Positions 7,901-15,422 of a stretch of 15,732 bases of DNA are shown one piece after another. The stretch covers positions 23,939-39,670 of the forward strand of contig PBYT01000022.1 of assembly GCA_002729755.1 (NCBI GenBank), in the 5' to 3' direction. Source of the DNA: Flavobacteriaceae bacterium. GTDB taxonomy: Bacteria; Bacteroidota; Bacteroidia; Flavobacteriales; Flavobacteriaceae. Position 1 is the first letter of the stretch. Every line of letters begins with the position of its first letter. The position numbers were made by a program, and so were the translations under genes. The notes under the pieces are model-generated. The model was not told where the DNA came from. It saw only the letters and a program-made list of their open reading frames with translations, and ran no database searches.

Positions 7901-8602
7901 AATGATTATGAGGAGTCTAAGTATCTAAATTTCAAAGATCAGGGCACACTTTTTCATACAGTTATGGATAAAATATATTCTCCCTATATAAATAAAATTT
8001 TTAAAGTTGAATATTTTAATCAAATAATAAAAAATTTAGACAAAATTTTATTAGACTGTTTTATTGAACTAAACTCAAACCCTCCTAAAGGAAAAGATCT
8101 AATATTTATTGAGGTACTAAAAAAGTGTGTTATTAACTTATTAAATTTTGAGAAAGAATTAGTCGAAAAAGGAAATAAGATTAAAATTTTATCACTTGAA
8201 AATAAATTAACAAGTTCTATAAAAATTAAAGATAATCTAGATGTTTTATTAACTGGAACGATAGATAGGATTGATACTTTTAATAATAATTTAAGAATAA
8301 TTGACTATAAATCGGGAAATGTAAAAACTAATTATTTAATTTTTAAAAATTTTGAAATTGTGAGAAATAATCATAATTATTCTAACATGCTACAACTTTT
8401 ATTTTATAAACTTTTAGTTTCAGATAAATATGAAAGTATTAACGAGCTTGGAGTATGTTTATTCAAAAAACATAACAATCCTTTTGAATTTATCGAAAAT
8501 TCAAAAAAAATAGAAGTAAGTGAAATAAAATATTTAATTAAACAAATTATAGAATCAATTATAGAAACAGAAAGTTTTATTGATTCGGGAAATCCTGCAT
8601 AA
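4913..8602 (+). CDS. AddA helicase fused to shortened AddB nuclease (main part)
   Basis: This is the main part of a helicase-nuclease of the AddAB/RecBCD class, which resects double-strand breaks for recombination. Numbering assumes a corrected frame, Met at 4642, about 1319 residues. Helicase motifs: Ib TIDSF; II DEFQDT (384-389); III GDPKQSIYRWRG (421-432); IV NYRSCRKI; V TIHKSKGLE (719-727); VI YVAFTRAEKEL (799-809). AddA sequence ends near residue 845 without its own nuclease. From about 866 the text turns AddB-like: KNVNQAKYV, YVIITNMNEGFFP (about 939-951), HLFYKLIQKAKEV (about 981-993), GEQSRFIKQLEF (1007-1018), SASTLNLFIKNPYLFY (1064-1079). The PD-(D/E)XK nuclease looks intact: H1105, D1208 (GTIDRID), D1221 and K1223 (DYK), Q1251-Y1255 (QLLFY). 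AddB's N-terminal ATPase-like half and a long central block are missing, as is any C-terminal iron-sulfur cysteine cluster. This frame is open from 4889; no ATG opens it early, which supports translation from 4642. Confidence 0.85.
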   Translation, partial: SSNILEKILYNYSNFNVITIDSFTNNIIRTVNGESENKDDFIVELDNLVYLDQAVEELISEINEDNELKELLVEFAKFKLTINRSWDISYDLKDFGLFIDKESNRDQVEYFKKMNIKFFSQIRKKIIKLKTQKTINIYDLVNNTFKLINLNDLNDNDFRGGYFTKYLKSLISENNFSINESIENSLKGKSSLYNKTLEKNKVESIEKIRSTLLNNYLKIKTSVLDIYKINSTLSFLPSLSLISRIEEKIDKIQNDNNIRLISKFNSQLNSLIKLNEAPYIYEKLGSRYVDFFIDEFQDTSELQWENLIPLISNSIHSESHDGSKGSLLIVGDPKQSIYRWRGSKINQFLELIIGEVNPFHLNPIVENLDINYRSCRKIVDFNSEFFTFLSDKLLIDVEIYNSDLNFKQKSNKKESGYVSIDLYDNNTFYLKIEKQILDLLNRGYSPSEIVILVRKNKYAKELIENINTSEFDLISSDILQINNSDKVQFIISIFKLSLSGNDYVERKKVINYLYNQNYFEKSYDSSNQCFFSNLSKTEINDFFLKISKDNKFEFKYFSSLGLLDAIKYCSSIFKLDINDPFIIALIDNIFEFLDSNDDSIKTYLKYWEKKSENIKLSMSDNQNSISISTIHKSKGLEYPAVIIPIYDDKLDENTSKDLIWLNEPFRNIKNLKWILMRKTKNLYHMGENAKEIYDSSVLNNLIDSINLLYVAFTRAEKELYIISNKDNSGTNSFSSLIKDFLDYKLSSDKYTVGKKIINQYNLNKPELESNDVNKKKIKIISTSKNVNQAKYVSDTLSIIYDKDKSAKVYIFFANEKLVNLVNLYDNNHNLKISSNYHILESDLSDYDYVIITNMNEGFFPFSIINEGVVSESEKLKFDNKSQQDQENHISHLFYKLIQKAKEVHLIYDSDLISFMSGEQSRFIKQLEFFKLDTHNYHKKVIKQKMIIKKNDSEIIKKDNLINDRIDDILKKGISASTLNLFIKNPYLFYEQKILGINDYEESKYLNFKDQGTLFHTVMDKIYSPYINKIFKVEYFNQIIKNLDKILLDCFIELNSNPPKGKDLIFIEVLKKCVINLLNFEKELVEKGNKIKILSLENKLTSSIKIKDNLDVLLTGTIDRIDTFNNNLRIIDYKSGNVKTNYLIFKNFEIVRNNHNYSNMLQLLFYKLLVSDKYESINELGVCLFKKHNNPFEFIENSKKIEVSEIKYLIKQIIESIIETESFIDSGNPA

Positions 8603-8613
8603 CAATTATTTTT

Positions 8614-8709
8614 TTACTCATCTTTGTTTGTTACATAATCATAGAATACAAAAACTAAAACTATAATTATTGAGAAGATTACAACAAAGGTTAGAAATGA
8701 TTTACTCAT
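8614..8709 (-). CDS. Small single-span membrane peptide (31 residues)
   Basis: An ATG frame on the - strand fills almost all of the gap between the helicase-nuclease gene and the lipoprotein gene. It encodes a short polar start (MSKS), one continuous hydrophobic segment (residues 5-23, FLTFVVIFSIIIVLVFVFY) and a charged tail ending TNKDE. That is the layout of a genuine bitopic mini-protein: N-terminus by the positive-inside rule likely cytoplasmic, though the signal is weak. It is not the shadow of another gene. The stop lies 12 bases from the convergent helicase stop, and the start is 52 bases from the divergent lipoprotein start. I do not recognise the family; small accessory subunits of membrane complexes look like this, but nothing nearby points to a partner. 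Confidence 0.55.
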   Translation of the reverse strand: MSKSFLTFVVIFSIIIVLVFVFYDYVTNKDE

Positions 8710-8761
8710 AATTTAAATATTGAATGATAAAAGTATAAAATATCGTAGATTTAAAATCAAT
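8710..8761. promoter_or_regulatory. Divergent start region, small peptide and lipoprotein
   Basis: This 52-base gap would have to carry both promoters. On the + strand, TTG at 8720-8722 is followed after 23 bases by TAGATTTA (8746-8753), one base from TAnnTTTG. On the - strand, TTG (CAA at 8758-8760) is followed after 22 bases by TACTTTTA (TAAAAGTA at 8728-8735), also one base off. Spacings are at the long end of the known range and the composition makes chance matches likely. Confidence 0.25.
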
Positions 8762-9283
8762 ATGAATAATTTTTTAAAATATTTCTTGTTATCATTGGTC
8801 ATTACAATTACTTCGTGTAAACAAAACCATGAAAAGGATTTACTAGATTCGGAGAATGATTCATTAGAAATTATAGATATTGAATATACAATTCCTATAA
8901 TTTTATCTGAAGAATTTAAAAATAAAAACAAGATATCAGGATGGTCTAATTATAATTTAGTAGAATCTAATATACTTGTATTGGCAAATTCAATAAATAG
9001 TTTCATCAACGAGGATGATCATGATATTGAAAATCAATTAAATACAATAGAAAAGTATCTGATAAATTTAAGGAGATCTGTTTATCCAGAAGTGTTTTAT
9101 ACTCCTGAATTGATTAGCAGATTCAAACTATTAAATGTTCAAATAACAAATACTAAAATCATATTAAATGAATTTGATAAGTTAACTTTAGTTAAAGAGT
9201 TTGATAAAATATTTCAGTACTTTAACAATTGTAATAATATCATGAAATATATAGTAGATAATAAATCAATAATTATTGATTAG
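8762..9283 (+). CDS. Small lipoprotein of unknown function
   Basis: A 173-residue secreted lipoprotein. The N-terminus MNNFLKYFLLSLVITITSCK is a signal peptide with a lipobox (ITSC, lipidated Cys19), so the mature protein is anchored to a membrane in the envelope. The mature part begins with a very acidic linker (about residues 20-45). It then looks largely alpha-helical, with the segment ISGWSNYNLVESNILVLA and repeated hydrophobic/acidic helices, and no known enzyme motif. The frame can be extended to a TTG at 8720, but the ATG at 8762 puts the signal peptide at the start and is preferred. Its last 11 bases overlap the end of metG, tail to tail. Bacteroidota carry many such helical lipoproteins of unknown role and I cannot name this one. 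Confidence 0.8.
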   Translation: MNNFLKYFLLSLVITITSCKQNHEKDLLDSENDSLEIIDIEYTIPIILSEEFKNKNKISGWSNYNLVESNILVLANSINSFINEDDHDIENQLNTIEKYLINLRRSVYPEVFYTPELISRFKLLNVQITNTKIILNEFDKLTLVKEFDKIFQYFNNCNNIMKYIVDNKSIIID

Positions 9284-10970
9284 ACATTTTTTTTAATTTC
9301 TCAATCTGTCTTATTATCTCATCATCTTCTATCTTTCTAAATAAAACTTCTTTAGATTCAATATTAGAAGAAAAATCAATTTTAGTATTTAAAGAATCTA
9401 AGTCATTCCAATTTTTTATTTCTTCTAAGTTAAGTTGAGATTTAAGTTTTTTTGCAGTGTTTGGAAGAAATGGTTCAGAAAGAATAGTTAGATAACATAT
9501 AATTATATATCCTACATATAAAATTTCTTTAACTTTTTCAGGATTAGACTTTTGTAATTTCCAAGGTTCACTGTCCGCCAGATATTTATTTCCTATTCTA
9601 GCAAGGTTCACAAGTGATTTAATAGCTTCTCTAAATTTAAATTCATCTAAGGATTTTCCAATTGATTTTGGAAAGCCCTTAGCCTGCTCAATAATTTTTT
9701 TATTTGAATTGTCAAGGCTATCAGGATTAGGAACTATACCATTATAGTATTTAATAATTAAAGTTAAAACTCTATTAACAAAATTCCCATAAATAGCAAC
9801 CAATTCACTATTATTTCTCATTTGGAATTCTTTCCATGTAAAGTCATTATCCTTTGTTTCTGGAGCATTAACAGTTAACACATATCTTAAAACATCTTGC
9901 ATATTTGGAAAATCTTCTAAATATTCATGAAGCCAAACAGCCCAATTTCTAGAAGTTGAGATCTTACGCCCTTCTAGATTTAAAAATTCATTTGCTGGAA
10001 CATTAAAAGGAAGGATGTAATCTCCTAACATTTTTAATATTATCGGAAAAATTATACAGTGAAAGACAATATTGTCTTTACCAATAAAGTGAACTAGTTT
10101 AGTGTTTTCATCTTTCCAATATTTACTCCAGTCTTTTTTGTTTTTTTCTGCCCATTCTTTTGTTGAAGAAATATATCCTATTGGTGCTTCAAACCAAACA
10201 TAAAGAACTTTGCCTTCTTCTCCTTCAACATTAATAGGAATCCCCCAATCTAAATCTCTTGTAACAGCTCTAGATTTTAAACCATTGTCAAGCCAAGATT
10301 TAACTTGTCCTGTTACATTAGGTTTCCAGTCATCTTTATGCTCTTTTGTTATCCAATCTTTAATAAAATCTTCAAATTCATTTAAATTTATATACCAATG
10401 TTTAGTGTCTTTAAGAATAGGTTTGGAATTTGAAATTGTAGACTTTGGGTTTTTAAGTTCATCAGTACTTAATGTGCTTCCACAATTTTCACATTGATCA
10501 CCATAAGCATTTTCAGCATCACAGATAGGACAGGTACCGATAATATATCTGTCAGCTAAAAATTGCTCAGCTTCTGTATCATAATATTGTTTTGTTGTCT
10601 TAGATGAAAATAAATCCTTTTCATTTAATTCATTAAAGAGTTCTATTGAATTTTTATGATGGATTTCTCTAGAGGTTCTAGAATAGTTATCAAATGAAAT
10701 TCCAAACTTTTCAAAAGAGTCTCTAATTAATTTGTCATACCTATCGATAAGTTCTTTAGGAGTAATTGATTCCTTTCTAGCTTGAAGAGAGATTGCTACA
10801 CCATGCTCGTCACTACCACAAATAAAAGCTACATCATTATTTATTAATCTTTGATATCTAGAAAATATATCTGCTGGAATATAGACACCTGCAAGATGTC
10901 CAATATGAATTGGCCCATTTGCATAAGGGAGAGCTGCAGTTACAGTGAATCTTTTATTTTTACCTGACAT
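9273..10970 (-). CDS. metG: Methionyl-tRNA synthetase, short form without C-terminal tRNA-binding domain
   Basis: Charges tRNA-Met, class I synthetase, cytoplasmic. The 565-residue protein has the nucleotide-binding HIGH motif at residues 22-25 (GPIHIGHLAG), a four-cysteine zinc knuckle (C147, C150, C160, C163) in the connective peptide, and the second signature as KISTS (336-340, in EGRKISTSRNW) in place of KMSKS, a variant known in this phylum. The anticodon-binding helical domain follows. The protein stops at about where many Bacteroidota enzymes, near 680-700 residues, continue into an EMAP/Trbp111-like tRNA-binding domain; that domain is absent. The frame runs 68 codons further upstream, but those overlap dnaE on the other strand and look non-coding; MSGKNKRFTVTAALPYANG is the family start. 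The 73-base gap to dnaE must contain both promoters; I see no clear match. Confidence 0.96.
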   Translation of the reverse strand: MSGKNKRFTVTAALPYANGPIHIGHLAGVYIPADIFSRYQRLINNDVAFICGSDEHGVAISLQARKESITPKELIDRYDKLIRDSFEKFGISFDNYSRTSREIHHKNSIELFNELNEKDLFSSKTTKQYYDTEAEQFLADRYIIGTCPICDAENAYGDQCENCGSTLSTDELKNPKSTISNSKPILKDTKHWYINLNEFEDFIKDWITKEHKDDWKPNVTGQVKSWLDNGLKSRAVTRDLDWGIPINVEGEEGKVLYVWFEAPIGYISSTKEWAEKNKKDWSKYWKDENTKLVHFIGKDNIVFHCIIFPIILKMLGDYILPFNVPANEFLNLEGRKISTSRNWAVWLHEYLEDFPNMQDVLRYVLTVNAPETKDNDFTWKEFQMRNNSELVAIYGNFVNRVLTLIIKYYNGIVPNPDSLDNSNKKIIEQAKGFPKSIGKSLDEFKFREAIKSLVNLARIGNKYLADSEPWKLQKSNPEKVKEILYVGYIIICYLTILSEPFLPNTAKKLKSQLNLEEIKNWNDLDSLNTKIDFSSNIESKEVLFRKIEDDEIIRQIEKLKKMSNQ

Positions 10971-11043
10971 ATAATAAATTGTGTTTTTTTCAAAACAGAA
11001 TCCAAGATAAAATATTAAATTAGTAAATGAAACTATTCCATTA

Positions 11044-14000
11044 ATGTTTTTAATTTTTGATACAGAAACAACCGGTCTGCCTAAGAGATGGAATTCTCCA
11101 TTAACTGATTTTGATAATTGGCCAAGAGCAGTCCAAATTGCTTGGCAGATTAATTCAGAAGAGGGGCAATGCATTTCAAATGAGAGTTATGTCATATACC
11201 CAGAAGGTTATACTATTCCATATGACTCTCAGAATATTCATGGAATATCAACTCAGCTTGCTAAGAAAATTGGAAAAAATATAAATGAAGTTTTACAAAA
11301 GTTTAATGATGCTTTAGATCAATCAAAATATATCTGTGGACATAATTTAAATTTTGATGAAAAAATTATTGGTTCTGAATTTTTAAGAATAGAGGGAAAG
11401 AATCCATTAAAAGACTTTCCAAGAATAGATACTTGTACTGAAGAAACAGCAAGTTTATGTAGATTATCTGGAGGTAGAGGAAGAAAACACAAATTACCAA
11501 CTTTAACTGAACTTCACATTAATTTATTTGGGAAAGAATTTGAATCTGCCCATAATGCCTCAGCTGATGTTGAAGCAACAGCAATGTGTTTATTTAAGCT
11601 ATTAAAAGAAGGTAAAATTCACCCTGATTCATTAGAAGGTGATCTAAATATTCACAAAAAATTTAAGGAAATAACTCTTGATAAAGTTTCGCCCCCAGAT
11701 ATTGAACATATTAATTTATCTGAGCAATCAAAAATTTTGAGAGATCAAGAAAATATAGAAGAAAAGCCAAAATCAGAAAAAACTGAAAATACTATATTCC
11801 AAACTTCATTTGCTCATCTTCATACTTATAGTCAGTTTTCAATTTTACAATCAACCTCAAAGATTTCTGATCTACTTGACTCTGCAAAAGAATATTCTCA
11901 TGATGCAGTTGCAATAACTGATAAGTCTAACTTAATGGGAGCTTTTCATTTTATTAAATTAATGAAAAACTATAATAATAACTTATCTGATAATGAAAAG
12001 TATATTAAACCAATAATAGGGTGTGAGCTCAATGTTTGTGAAGATTATAAAGATAAATCTAGAAGAGATGATGGATATCAAATTGTCTTCATAGCAAAAA
12101 ATAAAAATGGTTTTAGAAATCTTTCTAAGTTAAGTTCAATAGCTCATATAGAAGGATTTTATTATGTCCCAAGGATAGACAAAAATATTCTTTTAGAATA
12201 TAAAGAAGATTTGATTGTGTTATCAGGTGGTATAAAAGGAGAGGTGTCATCAAAAATATTAAATCTTGGAGAAGAGATGGCTGAAGAATCAATAAAGTGG
12301 TGGAAAGATCATTTTAATGAAGATTTTTATCTTGAAATCATGAAACATGATCAAGAAAATGAAAATTATTTAAATCCAATTATAGTAGACTACTCGAATA
12401 AACATGAAGTAAAACTTGTAGCAACTAACAATACTTTTTACACTTCGAAGGATGATGCTAATGCTCATGATATTCTACTTTGTGTTAGAGACGGAGAGAA
12501 GCAATCTACTCCAATAGGAAGAGGAAGGGGGTTTAGATATGGATTACCAAATCATGAATATTGGTATAAGTCTAAGAATGAAATGTTCGAATTATTCAAA
12601 GATTTACCTGACTCACTAGAATCTATAGAAGAAATAATTAATAAAGTCGAACCATTTGACTTATCGAGAGAGGTTTTACTTCCAGAATTTAAAGTTCCTA
12701 AAGAATTTATTCAAGAAAATGATTTTGACAGTAAAAAGGGGCAAAATTTATATTTAAGAGATCTATCATATAAAGGAGCTGAAAAAAGATATGGTAATCT
12801 AGATAAATTGTTGAAAGAAAGGTTGGATTTTGAGTTAGATGTTATACAAAAAACAGGATACCCTGGATATTTTTTAATTGTTCAAGATTTTATTAATGCT
12901 GCAAAAGAAATGGGAGTTTCTGTTGGACCAGGAAGAGGATCTGCTGCAGGATCTGTAGTAGCATTTTCATTAGGAATTACAAATATAGACCCAATAAAAT
13001 ATAATCTTCTTTTTGAAAGATTCCTTAATCCTGATAGAGTAAGCCTTCCAGATATAGATATAGACTTTGATGATGAAGGAAGAAATAAAGTGATTGAATA
13101 TGTTATTCATAAATATGGCTCGAATCAGGTTGCACAAATAATTACTTATGGAAGAATGGCAGCAAAATCTTCAATTAGAGATACAGGAAGAGTATTAGAC
13201 TTATCTCTTGGAGAGGTAGATAGAATAGCAAAATTAGTTCCAAACTTAAGCTTGAGCAATATCTTTAATTCAAAGGATTTTGATCTTAAATCTACTTTAA
13301 GAACAGATGAATATAGTAGGGTTAGTGAATTAAAACAACTTTACAAATCTAAACAATTGTCAAGTAGAACTTTACAACAAGCTACATTATTAGAAGGCTC
13401 AATTAGAAATACTGGAACTCATGCCTGTGGTGTTATAATTACCCCAAGTGATATATCAGATTTTGTTCCAATCACTAGATCAAAGGATTCAGATTTTTAT
13501 GTAACACAATTTGATAATTCTGTAGTAGAAGATGCTGGTCTTTTAAAAATGGACTTTTTAGGATTAAAAACATTGACTATAATTAAGGATACGGTTAAAT
13601 TGATTAAATATAAATATCAGAAAATATTAATACCTGAAGAGTTCCCATTGGATGATAAAAAAACTTATGAGCTTTTCCAAAAAGGTGAGACAGTTGGAGT
13701 CTTCCAGTATGAATCGCTTGGAATGCAGAAATATCTTAAAGACTTAAAGCCAACAAATTTTAATGATTTAATAGCAATGAATGCTTTGTATAGGCCAGGA
13801 CCTCTGGAATATATCCCTTCATTTGTTGCAAGAAAAAATGGTAGTGAACCAATTTCATATGATGTCCCAGAAATGGAAGAATTCCTTAATGAAACATATG
13901 GGATAACTGTTTATCAAGAACAAGTAATGCTTTTATCACAAAAACTTGCTGGGTTTTCAAAAGGTGATGCAGACCTATTAAGAAAAGCAATGGGGAAAAA

Positions 14001-15363
14001 GATTTTTTCATTAATTGAAAAATTAAAACCGAAATTTATGAAAGGTGGAGACAAGAATGGTTTTAGTAAAGAAGTATTAGAAAAAATATGGAAGGATTGG
14101 GAAGCATTTGCTTCATATGCATTTAATAAATCTCATTCTACATGTTATGCCTTGATAGGTTATCAAACTGCTTATTTAAAAGCAAATTTTCCATCTGAAT
14201 ATATGGCTGCAGTTCTATCTAATAATATGAATGATATAAAACAAGTAACTTTTTTTATGGAGGAATGTAGAAGGATGGGAGTAAAAGTTTTAGGGCCAGA
14301 TATAAACGAATCATATTATAAGTTTAATGTAAATGATCAAAAGGCTATTAGATTTGGAATGGGTGCTGTTAAAGGTGTTGGAAGAGGAGCTGTTCAGACA
14401 ATTATTGAGCATAGAAAAGATGGAGAATATAAATCAATTTATGATTTTGCTAAAAGAATAAATCTTAGACTTGCAAATAAAACGACTTTTGAAAACTTAA
14501 TTCTTGCAGGTAGTTTTGATTCTTTTAATCTAAATCGTTCACAATATTTTAATATAGACACTGATGGATATACCTTTATTGAAAAAGCTATTAAGTATGG
14601 AGGTAAATATCAAGAATCTGAAAATTCAGCTCAAATTTCAATGTTTGCAAATAAAAAAAATGATGCATATACTAATCTAAATATTCCAGATTGTGAAGAA
14701 TGGATTAATCTAGATAAATTAAGAAAAGAAAGGGAGGTAGTTGGAATATATTTATCCTCACATCCTCTTGAAGAATATAAAAGAGAAATTGAGAACTTTA
14801 CTTCTGCTGATTTAAGCATTTTAGATGATTTAAATAGATTAAAAAATAAAGACTTTTATATTGGGGGAATAGTAAATGAAGTAGAGCATCTTTTTACAAA
14901 AAATGGTAATGGATATGCTGTTTTCTCATTTGAAGATTTTAATGATCAATATAAGTTTAGAATCTTTGGAGAGAACTACTTAAAGTATAAACATTTTTTA
15001 AAAGAAAGTGAAATACTTCGAATAAGATTAAGTATTAGAGAAGGATGGATAAACAAAGAAACAGGGAAACTAGGAGAGCCAAGAATTCAATTTCTTAACT
15101 TTGAGCTTTTAAATGGAATTATTGAGTCCAATGCTAAAAAAATAACTTTAAAATTGGATATAAAAAATTTAGAAGAAGATCAAATAAAACTTTTGAGTAA
15201 AAAACTCTCTAAACATAAAGGAAAACATCCGCTATATTTTGATGTTTATGATTCTGAGAAGGAGATTAAGCTATCATTGATTAGTGAGAATAATAAAGTT
15301 TCAATAACTAGAGATTTATTAAAAACACTTGAAGAAAACAAATTTCATTATAAATTAAATTGA
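11044..15363 (+). CDS. dnaE: DNA polymerase III alpha subunit with fused proofreading exonuclease
   Basis: Replicative DNA polymerase, 1439 residues, of the Bacteroidota type that carries its own 3'-5' exonuclease. Residues 1-190 are a DEDDh exonuclease: D6 and E8 (FDTETTG), D105 (NLNFDEKI), H170 and D175 (HNASADVEA). A charged linker (about 195-250) leads to the PHP domain, with H258 and H260 (HLHTYSQFS). The usual PHP TDH position reads TDK (D293-K294), suggesting that PHP metal chemistry is not intact. The polymerase core has GPGRGSAAGS, PDIDIDFDDEGR (catalytic Asp cluster 670-676), MDFLGL and NKSHSTCYALIGYQTAYLK. QISMF (1197-1201) fits a beta-clamp binding motif, and an OB domain (about residues 1275-1350, FYIGGIVNEVEHLF onward) follows. 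The ATG at 11044 directly starts the exonuclease fold. Divergent from metG. Confidence 0.97.
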   Translation: MFLIFDTETTGLPKRWNSPLTDFDNWPRAVQIAWQINSEEGQCISNESYVIYPEGYTIPYDSQNIHGISTQLAKKIGKNINEVLQKFNDALDQSKYICGHNLNFDEKIIGSEFLRIEGKNPLKDFPRIDTCTEETASLCRLSGGRGRKHKLPTLTELHINLFGKEFESAHNASADVEATAMCLFKLLKEGKIHPDSLEGDLNIHKKFKEITLDKVSPPDIEHINLSEQSKILRDQENIEEKPKSEKTENTIFQTSFAHLHTYSQFSILQSTSKISDLLDSAKEYSHDAVAITDKSNLMGAFHFIKLMKNYNNNLSDNEKYIKPIIGCELNVCEDYKDKSRRDDGYQIVFIAKNKNGFRNLSKLSSIAHIEGFYYVPRIDKNILLEYKEDLIVLSGGIKGEVSSKILNLGEEMAEESIKWWKDHFNEDFYLEIMKHDQENENYLNPIIVDYSNKHEVKLVATNNTFYTSKDDANAHDILLCVRDGEKQSTPIGRGRGFRYGLPNHEYWYKSKNEMFELFKDLPDSLESIEEIINKVEPFDLSREVLLPEFKVPKEFIQENDFDSKKGQNLYLRDLSYKGAEKRYGNLDKLLKERLDFELDVIQKTGYPGYFLIVQDFINAAKEMGVSVGPGRGSAAGSVVAFSLGITNIDPIKYNLLFERFLNPDRVSLPDIDIDFDDEGRNKVIEYVIHKYGSNQVAQIITYGRMAAKSSIRDTGRVLDLSLGEVDRIAKLVPNLSLSNIFNSKDFDLKSTLRTDEYSRVSELKQLYKSKQLSSRTLQQATLLEGSIRNTGTHACGVIITPSDISDFVPITRSKDSDFYVTQFDNSVVEDAGLLKMDFLGLKTLTIIKDTVKLIKYKYQKILIPEEFPLDDKKTYELFQKGETVGVFQYESLGMQKYLKDLKPTNFNDLIAMNALYRPGPLEYIPSFVARKNGSEPISYDVPEMEEFLNETYGITVYQEQVMLLSQKLAGFSKGDADLLRKAMGKKIFSLIEKLKPKFMKGGDKNGFSKEVLEKIWKDWEAFASYAFNKSHSTCYALIGYQTAYLKANFPSEYMAAVLSNNMNDIKQVTFFMEECRRMGVKVLGPDINESYYKFNVNDQKAIRFGMGAVKGVGRGAVQTIIEHRKDGEYKSIYDFAKRINLRLANKTTFENLILAGSFDSFNLNRSQYFNIDTDGYTFIEKAIKYGGKYQESENSAQISMFANKKNDAYTNLNIPDCEEWINLDKLRKEREVVGIYLSSHPLEEYKREIENFTSADLSILDDLNRLKNKDFYIGGIVNEVEHLFTKNGNGYAVFSFEDFNDQYKFRIFGENYLKYKHFLKESEILRIRLSIREGWINKETGKLGEPRIQFLNFELLNGIIESNAKKITLKLDIKNLEEDQIKLLSKKLSKHKGKHPLYFDVYDSEKEIKLSLISENNKVSITRDLLKTLEENKFHYKLN

Positions 15364-15422
15364 TTAAAAAAAATTAATTCTTAGTAGAAATAATCTTAAA
15401 TTGCTTAATAAAATTATATAAA

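Noticed and set aside
8720..8761. An upstream TTG start for the lipoprotein.
   Set aside because: It would put 14 charged residues before the signal peptide; the ATG at 8762 starts the signal peptide directly.
8713..8931. 72-codon open frame on the - strand.
   Set aside because: Antisense to the lipoprotein signal peptide region; its hydrophobic look is the mirror of that AT-rich segment.
10210..10497. 95-codon open frame on the + strand.
   Set aside because: Antisense shadow of metG across its zinc-knuckle region.
10971..11174. A 68-codon upstream extension of metG on the - strand.
   Set aside because: It overlaps the well-supported start of dnaE on the other strand, has no family resemblance, and the true family start MSGKNKRFTVTAALPY lies at 10970.
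14631..14819. 62-codon open frame on the - strand.
   Set aside because: Antisense shadow of dnaE around its clamp-binding segment.
15364..15422. Possible dnaE terminator from TTGATTAAAAAAAATTAATT.
   Set aside because: The inverted repeat is only A/T, with no GC core or proper U tract; not distinguishable from background composition.
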